From Planctomycetota bacterium (GTDB lineage Bacteria; Planctomycetota; Phycisphaerae; WQYP01): a stretch of 12,556 nt of DNA. Each line of letters starts with the position of its first letter. Position 1 is the stretch's first letter. Positions 1 to 6,882 of this stretch are shown here, piece after piece. The notes beneath the pieces are model-generated. The model saw only the letters and a program-made list of their open reading frames with translations, searched no databases and was not told the DNA's origin. The stretch spans positions 1-12,556 of the forward strand of contig JAJZEY010000171.1 of NCBI GenBank assembly GCA_021805585.1. The letters run 5' to 3'. The position numbers and the translations under genes were made by a program.

Positions 1-1
1 A

Positions 2-895
2 TCGGCGTTTCTGGCGTATCAAAGCGGGACGGTGAATGTGCTGTCGTTTATTCCGGGAAATTTCGCACCCGCGCTGCTGCATCTGGAGGCTTCCGGAGCG
101 CGGCATGATGTGCATTATCGCCCGGTTTTCGGTACATGGTTTATGGATATAAACTGTCTGCACGCGCCCCTGAATGACCCGCGCGTGCGGCGGGCGCTGG
201 CTATGGCCATTAACAAGCGGGCCATTGTGGAGGATGTGTTGCGCCTGCCGGAGCGGCCGGTGAATGTTCTGGTTCCTCCGGGTTCGATACCCGGTTACCG
301 GAGTCCGGCGGGCATCGGCTATAACCCGGAAGGGGCGCGCAAACTGCTTGGGCAGGCTGGCTTTCCCGGCGGACGGGGCTTGCGGCGGCTGAAATTTCTG
401 ATTATCGGGGGCGGTCAGACCGCCGAGTCGCGGATTGCGCAGGCGGTGGCGCACATGTGGCAAAAACGGCTTGGGGTACGGACGCGCATTGTACAGGAGG
501 AAAGCAAAATATTTCATGAAGACACGGTGAATCATAATTTTGATGTGGATTTAAGCGGCTGGTACGGCGATTATCGTGATCCGACCACATGGTTGAATTT
601 GTTCCGGGCATCGAATCCGAACAATCATACCGGTCTAAACTCGCGGCGTTATGAAGCGCTTATGCGGCGGGCCTCGCGAACGGTGAATCCGCAAAAGCGG
701 CTGGCGGTTCTGGCGGCGGCGGAAAAACTTCTGGTGTCGGATCTGCTTCCGGCAATACCGCTGTATCAGGCCAGTGACGGCTATATGTATAATCGAAATA
801 AAATTGGCGGCATAAGGCCTAATGTTCAATTGATTACACTTTTTAAGTACATTCACTGGCGAAAACATTCGGGGGCGGCGGGGGCGGTGCGATGA
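2..895 (+). CDS. ABC transporter substrate-binding protein, oligopeptide type (SBP_bac_5), 5' end outside window
   Basis: This is the C-terminal 297 residues of a family-5 extracellular solute-binding protein, the lipid- or membrane-anchored receptor that delivers peptides or other solutes to an Opp/Dpp-type importer. The frame is open from base 2, and the residues ahead of the first internal GTG (position 32) already fit the family pattern of a Y-Q-x-G-x-v-N-V-L-x-F-I-P strand, so the gene starts upstream of the window. Family landmarks are the AMAINKRAIVEDVL helix, the GWYGDYRDPTTWLNLF segment (compare the W-x-x-D-Y-x-x-P segment of OppA) and the closing IPLYQASDGYMYNRNKIGG stretch. The stop overlaps the permease start by four bases (ATGA), indicating translational coupling. 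The ligand cannot be told from this part; peptide is the default for the family, but oligosaccharide importers use the same fold. Confidence 0.9.
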   Translation, partial: SAFLAYQSGTVNVLSFIPGNFAPALLHLEASGARHDVHYRPVFGTWFMDINCLHAPLNDPRVRRALAMAINKRAIVEDVLRLPERPVNVLVPPGSIPGYRSPAGIGYNPEGARKLLGQAGFPGGRGLRRLKFLIIGGGQTAESRIAQAVAHMWQKRLGVRTRIVQEESKIFHEDTVNHNFDVDLSGWYGDYRDPTTWLNLFRASNPNNHTGLNSRRYEALMRRASRTVNPQKRLAVLAAAEKLLVSDLLPAIPLYQASDGYMYNRNKIGGIRPNVQLITLFKYIHWRKHSGAAGAVR

Positions 896-1809
896 AAATA
901 TTTATTCTTCGTCGGCTGCTCCAGTCGGTGTTGGTCGTTTTTCTGGTATATAGCGCGACCTTCTGGCTGCTTATGGCCACACCGGGTGATCCATTTCTAG
1001 GCCATAAGATGCCGCCGGCCGCCATTCTTGCAGCGCTAAAAGCCCGCTATGGTTTGAATGACCCGGTGCACGCATGGCTGGCCTATCTTGGGCGGATTGT
1101 GATGCATGGGGACATGGGGCCGACGATCAGTTATGAAAACTGGACGGTGCTGGATGTGATTCGATCCACCCTGCCGGTTTCCATGGCGTTGGGGGCGCTG
1201 GCGTTGTTAATCGGCCTGTGGCTTGGCGTGGCGGCGGGCCTTATGGGGGCGCTTTACCGGGGCCGCTGGCCGGACCTGGCCATGACGGTGACTTCGCTGC
1301 TGGGCATATCTTTACCGACGTTTGTGATCGGTTCGGGACTTCTGATGCTGTTTTCGGTAAGCCTGGCGGTGTTTCCAGCGGGCGGCTGGGGAACGTTTGG
1401 GCAGTTGGTGCTGCCGGCAATCACGCTCTCTATACCCTATATGGCCTACATTGCGCGCCTTACGCGGGGAAGTGTGCTTGATGTGGCATCCGCGGACTAT
1501 ATCCGCACCGCGCGGGCCAAGGGTGTGGGAGCGGTGGGGGTGCTGACGGGTCATTTGCTGCCAAATGCTTCCATACCGGTATTAACCTTTTTGGGTCCGG
1601 CCACGGCGGGGGTGCTGACTGGATCCTTTGTGGTGGAAAAACTGTTTGCCATTCCCGGGCTTGGGCAGGTGTTTGTGAACGCCTGCCTGGATAAAGACAT
1701 TCCATTGGTTCTGGGCACGGTATTGGTGTACACGGCCATGCTGGTGCTGCTGAATCTGGTGGTGGATATTTTGTGCGCAATCGCCGACCCGCGCATCCGT
1801 CCTGGTTAA
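892..1809 (+). CDS. ABC transporter permease, OppB/DppB type
   Basis: This is a 305-residue inner-membrane permease (BPD_transp_1 fold), close to the usual length for OppB/DppB. The N terminus MKIFILRRLLQSVLVVFLVY is a typical first membrane helix, followed by the family signature TPGDP at about residues 31-35. Further hydrophobic segments lie near 98-120, 131-160, 170-190, 226-250 and 270-298. The cytoplasmic EAA-type loop that docks the ATPase is visible around residues 200-225 (SADYIRTARAKGVG), and the end, FAIPGLGQVFVNA through IADPRIRPG, is diagnostic of the family. It should form the substrate channel with an OppC-type partner. No partner permease or ATPase follows: the next gene is convergent and starts its stop codon 23 bases away. 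The partners must be upstream or elsewhere. Confidence 0.93.
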   Translation: MKIFILRRLLQSVLVVFLVYSATFWLLMATPGDPFLGHKMPPAAILAALKARYGLNDPVHAWLAYLGRIVMHGDMGPTISYENWTVLDVIRSTLPVSMALGALALLIGLWLGVAAGLMGALYRGRWPDLAMTVTSLLGISLPTFVIGSGLLMLFSVSLAVFPAGGWGTFGQLVLPAITLSIPYMAYIARLTRGSVLDVASADYIRTARAKGVGAVGVLTGHLLPNASIPVLTFLGPATAGVLTGSFVVEKLFAIPGLGQVFVNACLDKDIPLVLGTVLVYTAMLVLLNLVVDILCAIADPRIRPG

Positions 1810-1832
1810 ACTTCCATTGTGGCCATGCCGCT

Positions 1833-2300
1833 TTATTTAATTTCCGCCAGCGCCGCCAGCACTTGGGCATAATGGTCGGACACTTTTACTTTGGAGAATA
1901 TGCAACCGATTCGACCTTGGGAATCAATAATAAATGTGGAGCGTTCAATTCCCATATATTTGCGCCCATACATGGATTTTTCAACCCATACGCCATATTT
2001 TTCCGCCACCGCATGATTCACATCCGCGAGCAGGGGAAACGGCAGGCTGAATTTTTTGATGAACTTTTCGTGGCTGGCTACATCATCCGGACTAATACCC
2101 AGAATCACGGCACCGCTTTTGTTTAATTCCGCAATGCCATCACGAAAATGACAGGCCTCTTTTGTGCAACCCGGGGTGTCATCTTTCGGGTAAAAATACA
2201 GAACGACTTTGCTTCCCAGGAACTGTTTTAAGCTGATTGTCCGGCCCATGGTGGCCGGAAGGGAAAACGAGGGAGCGGGGTCGAATATTTTAAGTTCCAT
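1833..2300 (-). CDS. bcp: Thiol peroxidase, Bcp/PrxQ-type peroxiredoxin
   Basis: This 155-residue cytoplasmic peroxiredoxin reduces hydrogen peroxide and organic hydroperoxides with electrons from thioredoxin. The active-site stretch YPKDDTPGCTKEAC holds the peroxidatic Cys45 and, five residues later, the resolving Cys50 typical of the Bcp/PrxQ class. Pro38, Thr42 and Arg120 (in GIERSTFIID) complete the conserved catalytic set. Length and domain layout are normal for the family. The ATG start is supported by AAGGA six bases upstream. It is the last gene of the minus-strand block, 85 bases after the glycosyltransferase, with two strong palindromes between them, so it may have its own promoter. 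Its stop faces the permease stop across only 23 bases with no clear terminator, so the two transcripts probably overlap at their 3' ends. Confidence 0.95.
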   Translation of the reverse strand: MELKIFDPAPSFSLPATMGRTISLKQFLGSKVVLYFYPKDDTPGCTKEACHFRDGIAELNKSGAVILGISPDDVASHEKFIKKFSLPFPLLADVNHAVAEKYGVWVEKSMYGRKYMGIERSTFIIDSQGRIGCIFSKVKVSDHYAQVLAALAEIK

Positions 2301-2335
2301 ATTGTTCCTTCACGCAAAGGGGGCTTATTGGCCAG

Positions 2336-2369
2336 CCGCACGTGCGGTGCCGGCGGGATAATATCCCGC
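2336..2369. repeat. Two adjacent perfect palindromes between glycosyltransferase and bcp
   Basis: CCGCACGTGCGG (2336-2347) is a perfect 12-bp palindrome. Six bases on, GCGGGATAATATCCCGC (2353-2369) is a perfect 8-bp inverted repeat around one base. Both fall in the 85-base gap after the glycosyltransferase stop and before bcp. No T-run follows on either strand, so these are not textbook intrinsic terminators. They could be a Rho-independent-like end without a U tract, an mRNA-stabilising pair, or an operator for bcp. The second overlaps a TATTAT-like -10 on the minus strand. Confidence 0.5.
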
Positions 2370-2385
2370 GGACCAGGGAAGAAAA

Positions 2386-3684
2386 TCACCTGCCGCCTCC
2401 GGCCTTGGCAGGGTTCGACGGGGGCGACAAATTGAGTGCGGTCTGCAAATCATCACACAGGCGGCCGCACAAAAACTCCTGGCTCATGGTATCGCGAAGA
2501 ACCCGCTGGGCACAGCGCCCCATTTCCGCAAGCTGATTTTGCGGTGTGGCCTGAATTTCCAGCAGCACACGAACGGCACCGGCCACATCCCCATGGGCAA
2601 TGTGCCAGCCGATGGGGTGTTGGTCCAGAATGTCCGTCACATGGCTCGGCTTCGGGCCCAGGAACAGAATTGGGCGGCCCGCGGCCATAGCGCCGTATAT
2701 CTTGCATGGATGGATAATGCCCACCATGTTGTCCCCCAGCGATACAATATGAACATCCGCCGCGGAAAGGGAGAATTTGATCTGGTCGAGCGGCTGATAC
2801 GGGAGAGACAGAATATTTTCCAGTTTATGTTCGGCTTTAACCGCCTGCACCTCTTTTTTGCCCAGGCCGCCGCCGATGAAAGCAAAGTAAATCACCGGAT
2901 GATCTTTAAGTTCAATCGCGGCCTGGAGAATTGTTTTAAGCGGATTCGCCGGCGAATGATTCCCACTGTACATCACCACAAATTTTCCGGTCAGGCCATG
3001 TTCCAGGCGAAACGGATTGTTGCCGTGATGCGGGAGTTCCCCGGCAACGTCATGTGACCATGGAGGCGCAACCGGCATTTTGGCGGAAAACGAGCCGCGC
3101 TTTTTCAGCCGGTCCGCCATGAAGCGGTCGAGTGCAAAAATAACGGCGGAATTGCGCAAAATAATACGATTGACCGCCTCCAGCAGGCGGGCCCGCAGGC
3201 TGCGGCGGCGAATTTTTCCCATCATAATTAACTGGTCCGGGTTCAGATCCATGGCCCAGTAGGCGATGGGAACGCGGCGCAGTTTTTTCAGGCAGACCGC
3301 GGTGAATCCCATCATGGGGGGCGACGTACTGAAAAAAATTCCTTTGATCCCGGGCGTAAAGAGTCCGGCGAAAAAGCTTTGAATCAGAAAGCTGGCGGTG
3401 CCCAGAATTCGGATCAGCAGGTTCTTTTTTCCGAAAGAGCACCAGCGCAATCGCCGCACGTCCACCCCCCCTAAGTTTTCCCGCAGCGGGTATCGCCGGG
3501 TGGGGTCTTCATAGCCGCGATCGGATGTATACACGCGCACGCGATGGCCGCGCCGGGCCATGGTCAGTGCCACATCGGTCATGTGCTGACCGACGGAAGC
3601 CGGATCGGGAACAAAGGTCTGCGAGAAAATAAGCAGAAGGGGGGCTTGGTCGGATATGGTGGGCGAAGGCTGACGGTCGGTCAT
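2386..3684 (-). CDS. Glycosyltransferase, GT4-like (WcaI/WbuB type)
   Basis: This 432-residue GT-B fold glycosyltransferase probably transfers a sugar from a nucleotide donor during exopolysaccharide, capsule or O-antigen assembly at the inner membrane face. The N-terminal acceptor domain begins LLLIFSQTFVPDPASVGQH (about residues 15-34), the Q-x-F-x-P-D-x-x-x-x-G-Q entry strand of the WcaI-like group, and contains WAMDLNPDQ near 143-151. The donor domain opens with VVMYSGNHS (about 236-244) and carries HPCKIYGAMAAGRP at 325-338. In that motif the position often held by the second glutamate of the GT4 EX7E pair is glycine, a variant I have seen in this subgroup. I chose the ATG at 3684; the frame stays open to a TTG at 3765 overlapping the epimerase stop, but the extra 27 residues precede the conserved domain and look non-family. 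It follows the epimerase by 73 bases, probably in one transcript. Donor and acceptor are unknown. Confidence 0.88.
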   Translation of the reverse strand: MTDRQPSPTISDQAPLLLIFSQTFVPDPASVGQHMTDVALTMARRGHRVRVYTSDRGYEDPTRRYPLRENLGGVDVRRLRWCSFGKKNLLIRILGTASFLIQSFFAGLFTPGIKGIFFSTSPPMMGFTAVCLKKLRRVPIAYWAMDLNPDQLIMMGKIRRRSLRARLLEAVNRIILRNSAVIFALDRFMADRLKKRGSFSAKMPVAPPWSHDVAGELPHHGNNPFRLEHGLTGKFVVMYSGNHSPANPLKTILQAAIELKDHPVIYFAFIGGGLGKKEVQAVKAEHKLENILSLPYQPLDQIKFSLSAADVHIVSLGDNMVGIIHPCKIYGAMAAGRPILFLGPKPSHVTDILDQHPIGWHIAHGDVAGAVRVLLEIQATPQNQLAEMGRCAQRVLRDTMSQEFLCGRLCDDLQTALNLSPPSNPAKAGGGR

Positions 3685-3757
3685 GACTGAATCCGGCTCC
3701 CGATGGCGGGCCTGGTATGCTGGAACGTGGGGCGTTTTCTCCGGAATATCCGCGGCC

Positions 3758-4756
3758 TCACACAACTTTGCGGGCGTTTTTGTCGGTCATCTGGTTGTAG
3801 ATCCAGCCATAGGTGGCTTCCAGGCCGGTGCGGAGTTTTACCGAAGGTTCCCAGCCCATGAGTTTTTGAATGAGGGTATTGTCGCTGTTGCGGCCATTGA
3901 CGCCCTTGGGCGCCGTCAGGTTGTATTTGCGGTGCAGTTTGATGCCCGCAATGCTTTCGACAATGTCCACCAGGCCATTGATGGTGACAATTTCACTGCT
4001 GCCTAGATTGATTGGCTCAAGAATATTGCTCCACAGGATGTCCTGCGTTCCTTTCAGGCAGTCGGATATATACATGAAACTGCGCGTCTGGTGGCCATCG
4101 CCCCATATTTCAATTTCATGTTTTCCAGAGAGTTTCGCGGAAATGACCTTGCGGCAGATTGCGGCGGGCGCTTTTTCCCGGCCACCATCCCAAGTGCCGT
4201 GCGGACCGTAGACATTGTGGTAACGGGCCACGCGGGTGACGATATTGAAGTCTTCACGGAAGTGGCGGCACATGCGTTCGCTGAAAAGCTTTTCCCAGCC
4301 GTAGCCATCTTCCGGCATGGCGGGATAGGCATCCGCTTCTTTAAGGGGAATCACATCGGGTGAAATCTGCTTTTCGCCATTGTAGACGCAGGCGGAAGAG
4401 GCGTAGAAAAAGCGATGCACGCCGCAGTCCTTGGCGGCCATCAGCAGATGGGTGTTAATGAGCACGCTTAACATGCACAGGGCCTTGTGGGTTTCGATGA
4501 AGCCCATTCCGCCCATGTCCGCGGCCAGATTGTACACATGTGCGGAATCCTTAAGTGCTTTGTAGCAGGCCGGCTTTTCGGAAAGGTCAAGCTGCAGGTT
4601 TTCGGCATTGGGAAATATCTGATACCACTGGTCCAGCGGTTTCTGGTCCACAGCGCGGACATGTTTATAACCCTGTGCCAGGAGGTCGCCGACCAGATGT
4701 CCGCCGATAAAGCCGCCGGCACCACATACCACAATTCTTTGATTCAAGTCTTTCAC
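3758..4756 (-). CDS. GDP-mannose 3,5-epimerase-like NAD-dependent epimerase (extended SDR)
   Basis: This 332-residue extended SDR enzyme closely resembles plant GDP-mannose 3,5-epimerase (GME), which makes GDP-L-galactose and GDP-L-gulose from GDP-mannose. The Rossmann motif is GAGGFIG (residues 12-18). The catalytic positions of Arabidopsis GME as I recall them (Cys145, Tyr174, Lys178, Lys217) correspond to Cys123 in SSACVY, Tyr152 and Lys156 in DGYGWEK, and Lys195 in GGREKAPAA, all at the same offset of 22. The motifs YHNVYGPHGTWDGG, IWGDGHQTRSF and GVNGRNSDN also match that family. The GTG start at 4756 follows AGAGGAA at good spacing and directly precedes the Rossmann strand. The frame continues upstream to 4963, but that part shows no family similarity. 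A short stem (TGCCGG/CCGGCA, 4774-4796) lies just ahead of the ribosome-binding site. The neighbouring glycosyltransferase suggests the product goes into a surface glycan. Exact substrate is inferred. Confidence 0.88.
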   Translation of the reverse strand: MKDLNQRIVVCGAGGFIGGHLVGDLLAQGYKHVRAVDQKPLDQWYQIFPNAENLQLDLSEKPACYKALKDSAHVYNLAADMGGMGFIETHKALCMLSVLINTHLLMAAKDCGVHRFFYASSACVYNGEKQISPDVIPLKEADAYPAMPEDGYGWEKLFSERMCRHFREDFNIVTRVARYHNVYGPHGTWDGGREKAPAAICRKVISAKLSGKHEIEIWGDGHQTRSFMYISDCLKGTQDILWSNILEPINLGSSEIVTINGLVDIVESIAGIKLHRKYNLTAPKGVNGRNSDNTLIQKLMGWEPSVKLRTGLEATYGWIYNQMTDKNARKVV

Positions 4757-4984
4757 GCGTTTCCTCTTGGTCCTGCCGGTGTATCGAAATCCGGCACCAG
4801 GGCGGGGGTATTGTCCGATAACCCGACCGGCGCGATTTCTAACATTAAATGAGTTATTCGGCAAATCCCCGAATTTGGGACCACCGAAAACATAATGCAG
4901 GTTAAGAATAATAGGCTCGGCGGCTAATGGCAAGGGGGCATTAGAGGCTTTTTTGGGGGGCAAACGGCTGGGTCGGTTGGGGTG

Positions 4985-5002
4985 TGGACATCTTGCCTGC
5001 TG
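4985..5002. repeat. Degenerate 18-bp direct repeat, copy 1
   Basis: TGGACATCTTGCCTGCTG here matches TGGGCATCCTGCCCGCTG at 5204-5221 in 15 of 18 bases, same orientation, 219 bases apart. The two copies bracket the other repeat patches of this gap. Confidence 0.5.
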
Positions 5003-5054
5003 TTAAGGAAGATAAAAACGAAATGTCCGCAAAACATCCCACCGGTACATCTGG

Positions 5055-5119
5055 TTTTCTGTGACCTCGGTGGACCGGTGTTGAATTTTGACCGCGGGGG
5101 ACGCGGAGGCGCGCAGAGG
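5055..5119. repeat. GC-rich quasi-repetitive intergenic element
   Basis: The segment runs from a TTTTCTGTGACC stretch through TTGAATTTTGACCGCGG to a purine-rich tail built of degenerate GCGGAGG/GCAGAGG units. Its reverse complement has the look of the CTCCGCG/CCTCTGCG-rich dispersed sequences I remember from intergenic regions of several unrelated bacteria. That resemblance is from memory. Within the window it is single copy. No reading frame or terminator explains it. Confidence 0.4.
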
Positions 5120-5140
5120 ATTATAATTGTTGGAACATTT

Positions 5141-5170
5141 GCTTGATGCTCTATGCTTAATGCTTAATGC
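5141..5170. repeat. Tandem heptamer repeat, about four units of GCTTAAT
   Basis: Four consecutive 7-base units, GCTTGAT, GCTCTAT, GCTTAAT and GCTTAAT, end in a partial GC. The last two are identical; the first two differ by one and two bases. A 7-base period is not codon-phased, which agrees with the lack of a gene here. Such short tandem arrays can vary in copy number between strains. Confidence 0.65.
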
Positions 5171-5203
5171 CCGACACGCACCCTCCGGCGACATCCCGTA
5201 GCA

Positions 5204-5221
5204 TGGGCATCCTGCCCGCTG
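5204..5221. repeat. Degenerate 18-bp direct repeat, copy 2
   Basis: This is the partner of the copy at 4985-5002 (15 of 18 bases shared). This copy contains a small perfect hairpin, GGGCA-TCC-TGCCC, which copy 1 has lost through substitutions. Confidence 0.5.
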
Positions 5222-5378
5222 GAAGGGGGTTGGCGGATCGGTTACTAAAAGGGTGATTGAAAGGCAAGGAAATGGTGTATCCGCCCCAAGTTTTCGAATT
5301 CTCTTGCCTTGTCAAAAGGTTTAATGTTAAAAAACAGGAAATTGGGTGTCAGGCTGCCGGGATTATGGTGATCTATCT

Positions 5379-5404
5379 CCGGGCCAAATCGCTTTTTGGT
5401 CCGG
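5379..5404 (-). terminator. Strong stem-loop after the galactanase gene, possible transcript end
   Basis: CCGGGCCAAA (5379-5388) and TTTGGTCCGG (5395-5404) form a 10-bp stem around a 6-base loop. It is fully paired as a + strand transcript (one G-U) and has one A-C mismatch as a - strand transcript. It begins 13 bases after the galactanase stop, so it is well placed to end the minus-strand transcript or protect its 3' end. There is no U tract on the minus strand, while on the + strand a T-rich stretch (TGTTTTATTTT) follows nearby. It is therefore not a canonical terminator for the gene it follows. Confidence 0.4.
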
Positions 5405-5417
5405 TCATCCCGGTGTT

Positions 5418-6638
5418 TTATTTTGCCGCTGTGCCCAGCACGCGCATGGCGGGCAGGGCGTTGCCGTGAATATCAAAAAGTGATCGATAGCTCCAGGGGT
5501 TGTGCGCGAATGCGGGCTGGTCGGCATTGTATTCCCCACCCCACCACCAGACGCCCCGGCCCAGATGATGCGGCAGGGCCTTGACGATAGTGACAAGAGC
5601 TTGGGCATAGGCCGCCTGACCGGCGGGCGAAAACGGGAACCGCATTCCCTTCTTTTTAAGCCAGTTGGCATTGTCGGCGTCATTGATAAATGGATACGCG
5701 GTTTCCGCGACGATAATCGGTTTGCCCAGGGCGCAGAGTTGAATAAGACTGGATTTAAGATGCTTCAGGGGGCCGCCCCAGAACGGGTAAAAATCATATC
5801 CAATAAAATCGAACTTTACGCCATGGGATATCAGGTTTTTATAAAAATTAGGGGCGTAGGAAAAATCACCCACCTGTATCATGATTTTAGGCTTGTGCGG
5901 TCCGCTGCCCGCGTCAATACCGTCTATGGCCGCGTTAAGCAATTTAGCAACGCGGTTCCACCGCCCCCGGTGGTGAACCCAGAGTTTGCCGGTGGGCCAC
6001 AATATGCCGTCATTAATTTCATTGCCTGCCAGCACCATATCCGGCAGGGCATGGGCCTTGCGTAAAGTGGTCATGACGCGGCGGCAGTACGCACGCAGGT
6101 GGCCGCACAACTGGTCCAAGGGCAAATGCCGCCAGGCGGCGGGAATCGGCTGATGGGCTGGGTCGGCCCAGCTCGGCGAAAAATGCATGTCCAGAACAAA
6201 ATGAAAGCCCGCCTTTTTTATGAGTTTCGCCAGGGGCAGGGTATACGCGAGGTCATTGGTGGTGCCAAGTTTGCCGAACCGCCCTTTTTCCGCCGCGGTC
6301 GCCCGATGCCACAGCCGCATTCGCAGGCAATTACAGCCGGCGCGTTTAAAAGCCTGGATCAGGCCGATTGGCTGATGATTATACCGGTACACACCGCCAT
6401 GCGATTCAATGTAGCCAAAATACGAAACATCCGAGCCTGCCCAGAAGGTGTGATTCGCTCCGCGCACCGGGGCGGCGGCTATTGTGACCATGGCGGCAAG
6501 CAGCGCGATGAACAGGTACGGAAGGGGCGGCATCAAAAAATTCGCGCCAAGTAATTGGCCGTCCCGCGAATGGCCGGTCGGATACGGCTGGTCACTTATC
6601 GCGAGGCATTTGTCATGGGAGCTGTTTAATGGATACAT
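5418..6638 (-). CDS. Secreted glycoside hydrolase family 53, endo-beta-1,4-galactanase
   Basis: This enzyme of about 406 residues belongs to GH53, which cleaves beta-1,4-galactan side chains of type I arabinogalactan and pectin with retention. Family motifs appear in order: AGSDVSYF at the mature N terminus, CLRMRLW, the LDMHFSPSWADPAHQ strand and loop (usually H-Y-S-D-T-W-A-D-P), LAGNEINDGILWPTG with the acid/base Glu207, IGYDFYPFWGGPL, and VAETAYPF with the nucleophile Glu312. A signal peptide runs from Met36 (PPLPYLFIALLAAMVTIAAA) to a likely cleavage after PVRGA. The ATG at 6638 has GGAG eight bases upstream; the ATG at 6533, directly at the signal peptide, has no visible ribosome-binding site but would give a more ordinary N terminus. 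Expected location is periplasm, outer membrane or exterior. It is the last gene of the regulator, prepilin and PEP-CTERM block. Confidence 0.9.
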   Translation of the reverse strand: MYPLNSSHDKCLAISDQPYPTGHSRDGQLLGANFLMPPLPYLFIALLAAMVTIAAAPVRGANHTFWAGSDVSYFGYIESHGGVYRYNHQPIGLIQAFKRAGCNCLRMRLWHRATAAEKGRFGKLGTTNDLAYTLPLAKLIKKAGFHFVLDMHFSPSWADPAHQPIPAAWRHLPLDQLCGHLRAYCRRVMTTLRKAHALPDMVLAGNEINDGILWPTGKLWVHHRGRWNRVAKLLNAAIDGIDAGSGPHKPKIMIQVGDFSYAPNFYKNLISHGVKFDFIGYDFYPFWGGPLKHLKSSLIQLCALGKPIIVAETAYPFINDADNANWLKKKGMRFPFSPAGQAAYAQALVTIVKALPHHLGRGVWWWGGEYNADQPAFAHNPWSYRSLFDIHGNALPAMRVLGTAAK

Positions 6639-6882
6639 CGGTGAATCTCCAATGGCTGTCTGTTCCGCATGGTACTTGCCGCATCCTGGGCCAGCCCGCG
6701 ATGCGGCTTGCTTCAATCATTTCGCGAATCTTAACATCAAACGGTGTGCCCGCGAAACCACGCGTAAAGTGACGCGCCGAAGGATGATTGGCACTCGTCC
6801 CGGTGCGCGGAACAAGCCCGATGCCATTTTCGTCAGATGGCACCGGGTTGTGATTATTTGCGTTGAAGCATTCTATTGTCAT
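6613..6882 (-). CDS. Possible 89-residue protein coupled to the PEP-CTERM gene
   Basis: Its ATG overlaps the PEP-CTERM stop codon as ATGA, and its stop lies 26 bases inside the galactanase gene, so it exactly fills the gap between them. The product begins MTIECFNANNHNPVPSDENG and includes GTPFDVKIREMIEASR, a plausible amphipathic helix. I do not recognise a family; there is no signal peptide or membrane segment. Base use at third positions is mixed and not decisive. The overlap pattern argues for a translated cistron; the lack of similarity and of an own ribosome-binding site argues against. It could equally be leader sequence for the galactanase or the remnant of a lost gene. Confidence 0.33.
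   Translation of the reverse strand: MTIECFNANNHNPVPSDENGIGLVPRTGTSANHPSARHFTRGFAGTPFDVKIREMIEASRIAGWPRMRQVPCGTDSHWRFTDVSIKQLP

Larger units (their letters stand above)
4757..5378. other. Gene-free stretch with degenerate repeats
   Basis: About 620 bases separate the epimerase start from the stem-loop after the galactanase gene. I find no convincing coding region on either strand: the open frames lack ribosome-binding sites and family-like residues. The part next to the epimerase (4757-4980) must hold its minus-strand promoter, but no good -35/-10 pair stands out; a TATTAT near 4912 is the best -10. The part 4985-5221 is built of repeat fragments listed separately. The remainder, 5222-5378, is AT-richer and shows only a weak 8-bp inverted repeat (AAGGCAAG at 5261, CTTGCCTT at 5303, 34 bases between). 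Confidence 0.6.

Noticed and set aside
2539..3057. A 172-codon open frame on the + strand
   Set aside because: It lies antisense to the glycosyltransferase donor domain, has no ribosome-binding site and its translation shows no domain; the GT reading is unambiguous.
3685..3765. A TTG start for the glycosyltransferase overlapping the epimerase stop
   Set aside because: The 27 added residues precede the conserved GT-B start and lack a good site; the ATG at 3684 gives a normal N terminus, though coupling through the TTG cannot be fully excluded.
4924..4954. CTAATG/CATTAG stem followed by TTTTTT on the + strand, resembling a terminator
   Set aside because: The stem is only 6 bp and AT-rich, the T-run is four bases away, and no + strand gene lies upstream to terminate.
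4757..4963. A 69-codon N-terminal extension of the epimerase
   Set aside because: The extension has no family similarity, while the GTG at 4756 has an AGAGGAA site and directly precedes the Rossmann strand.
5257..5469. A 70-codon open frame on the + strand
   Set aside because: It crosses the strong stem-loop and runs antisense into the galactanase C terminus, with no family similarity.
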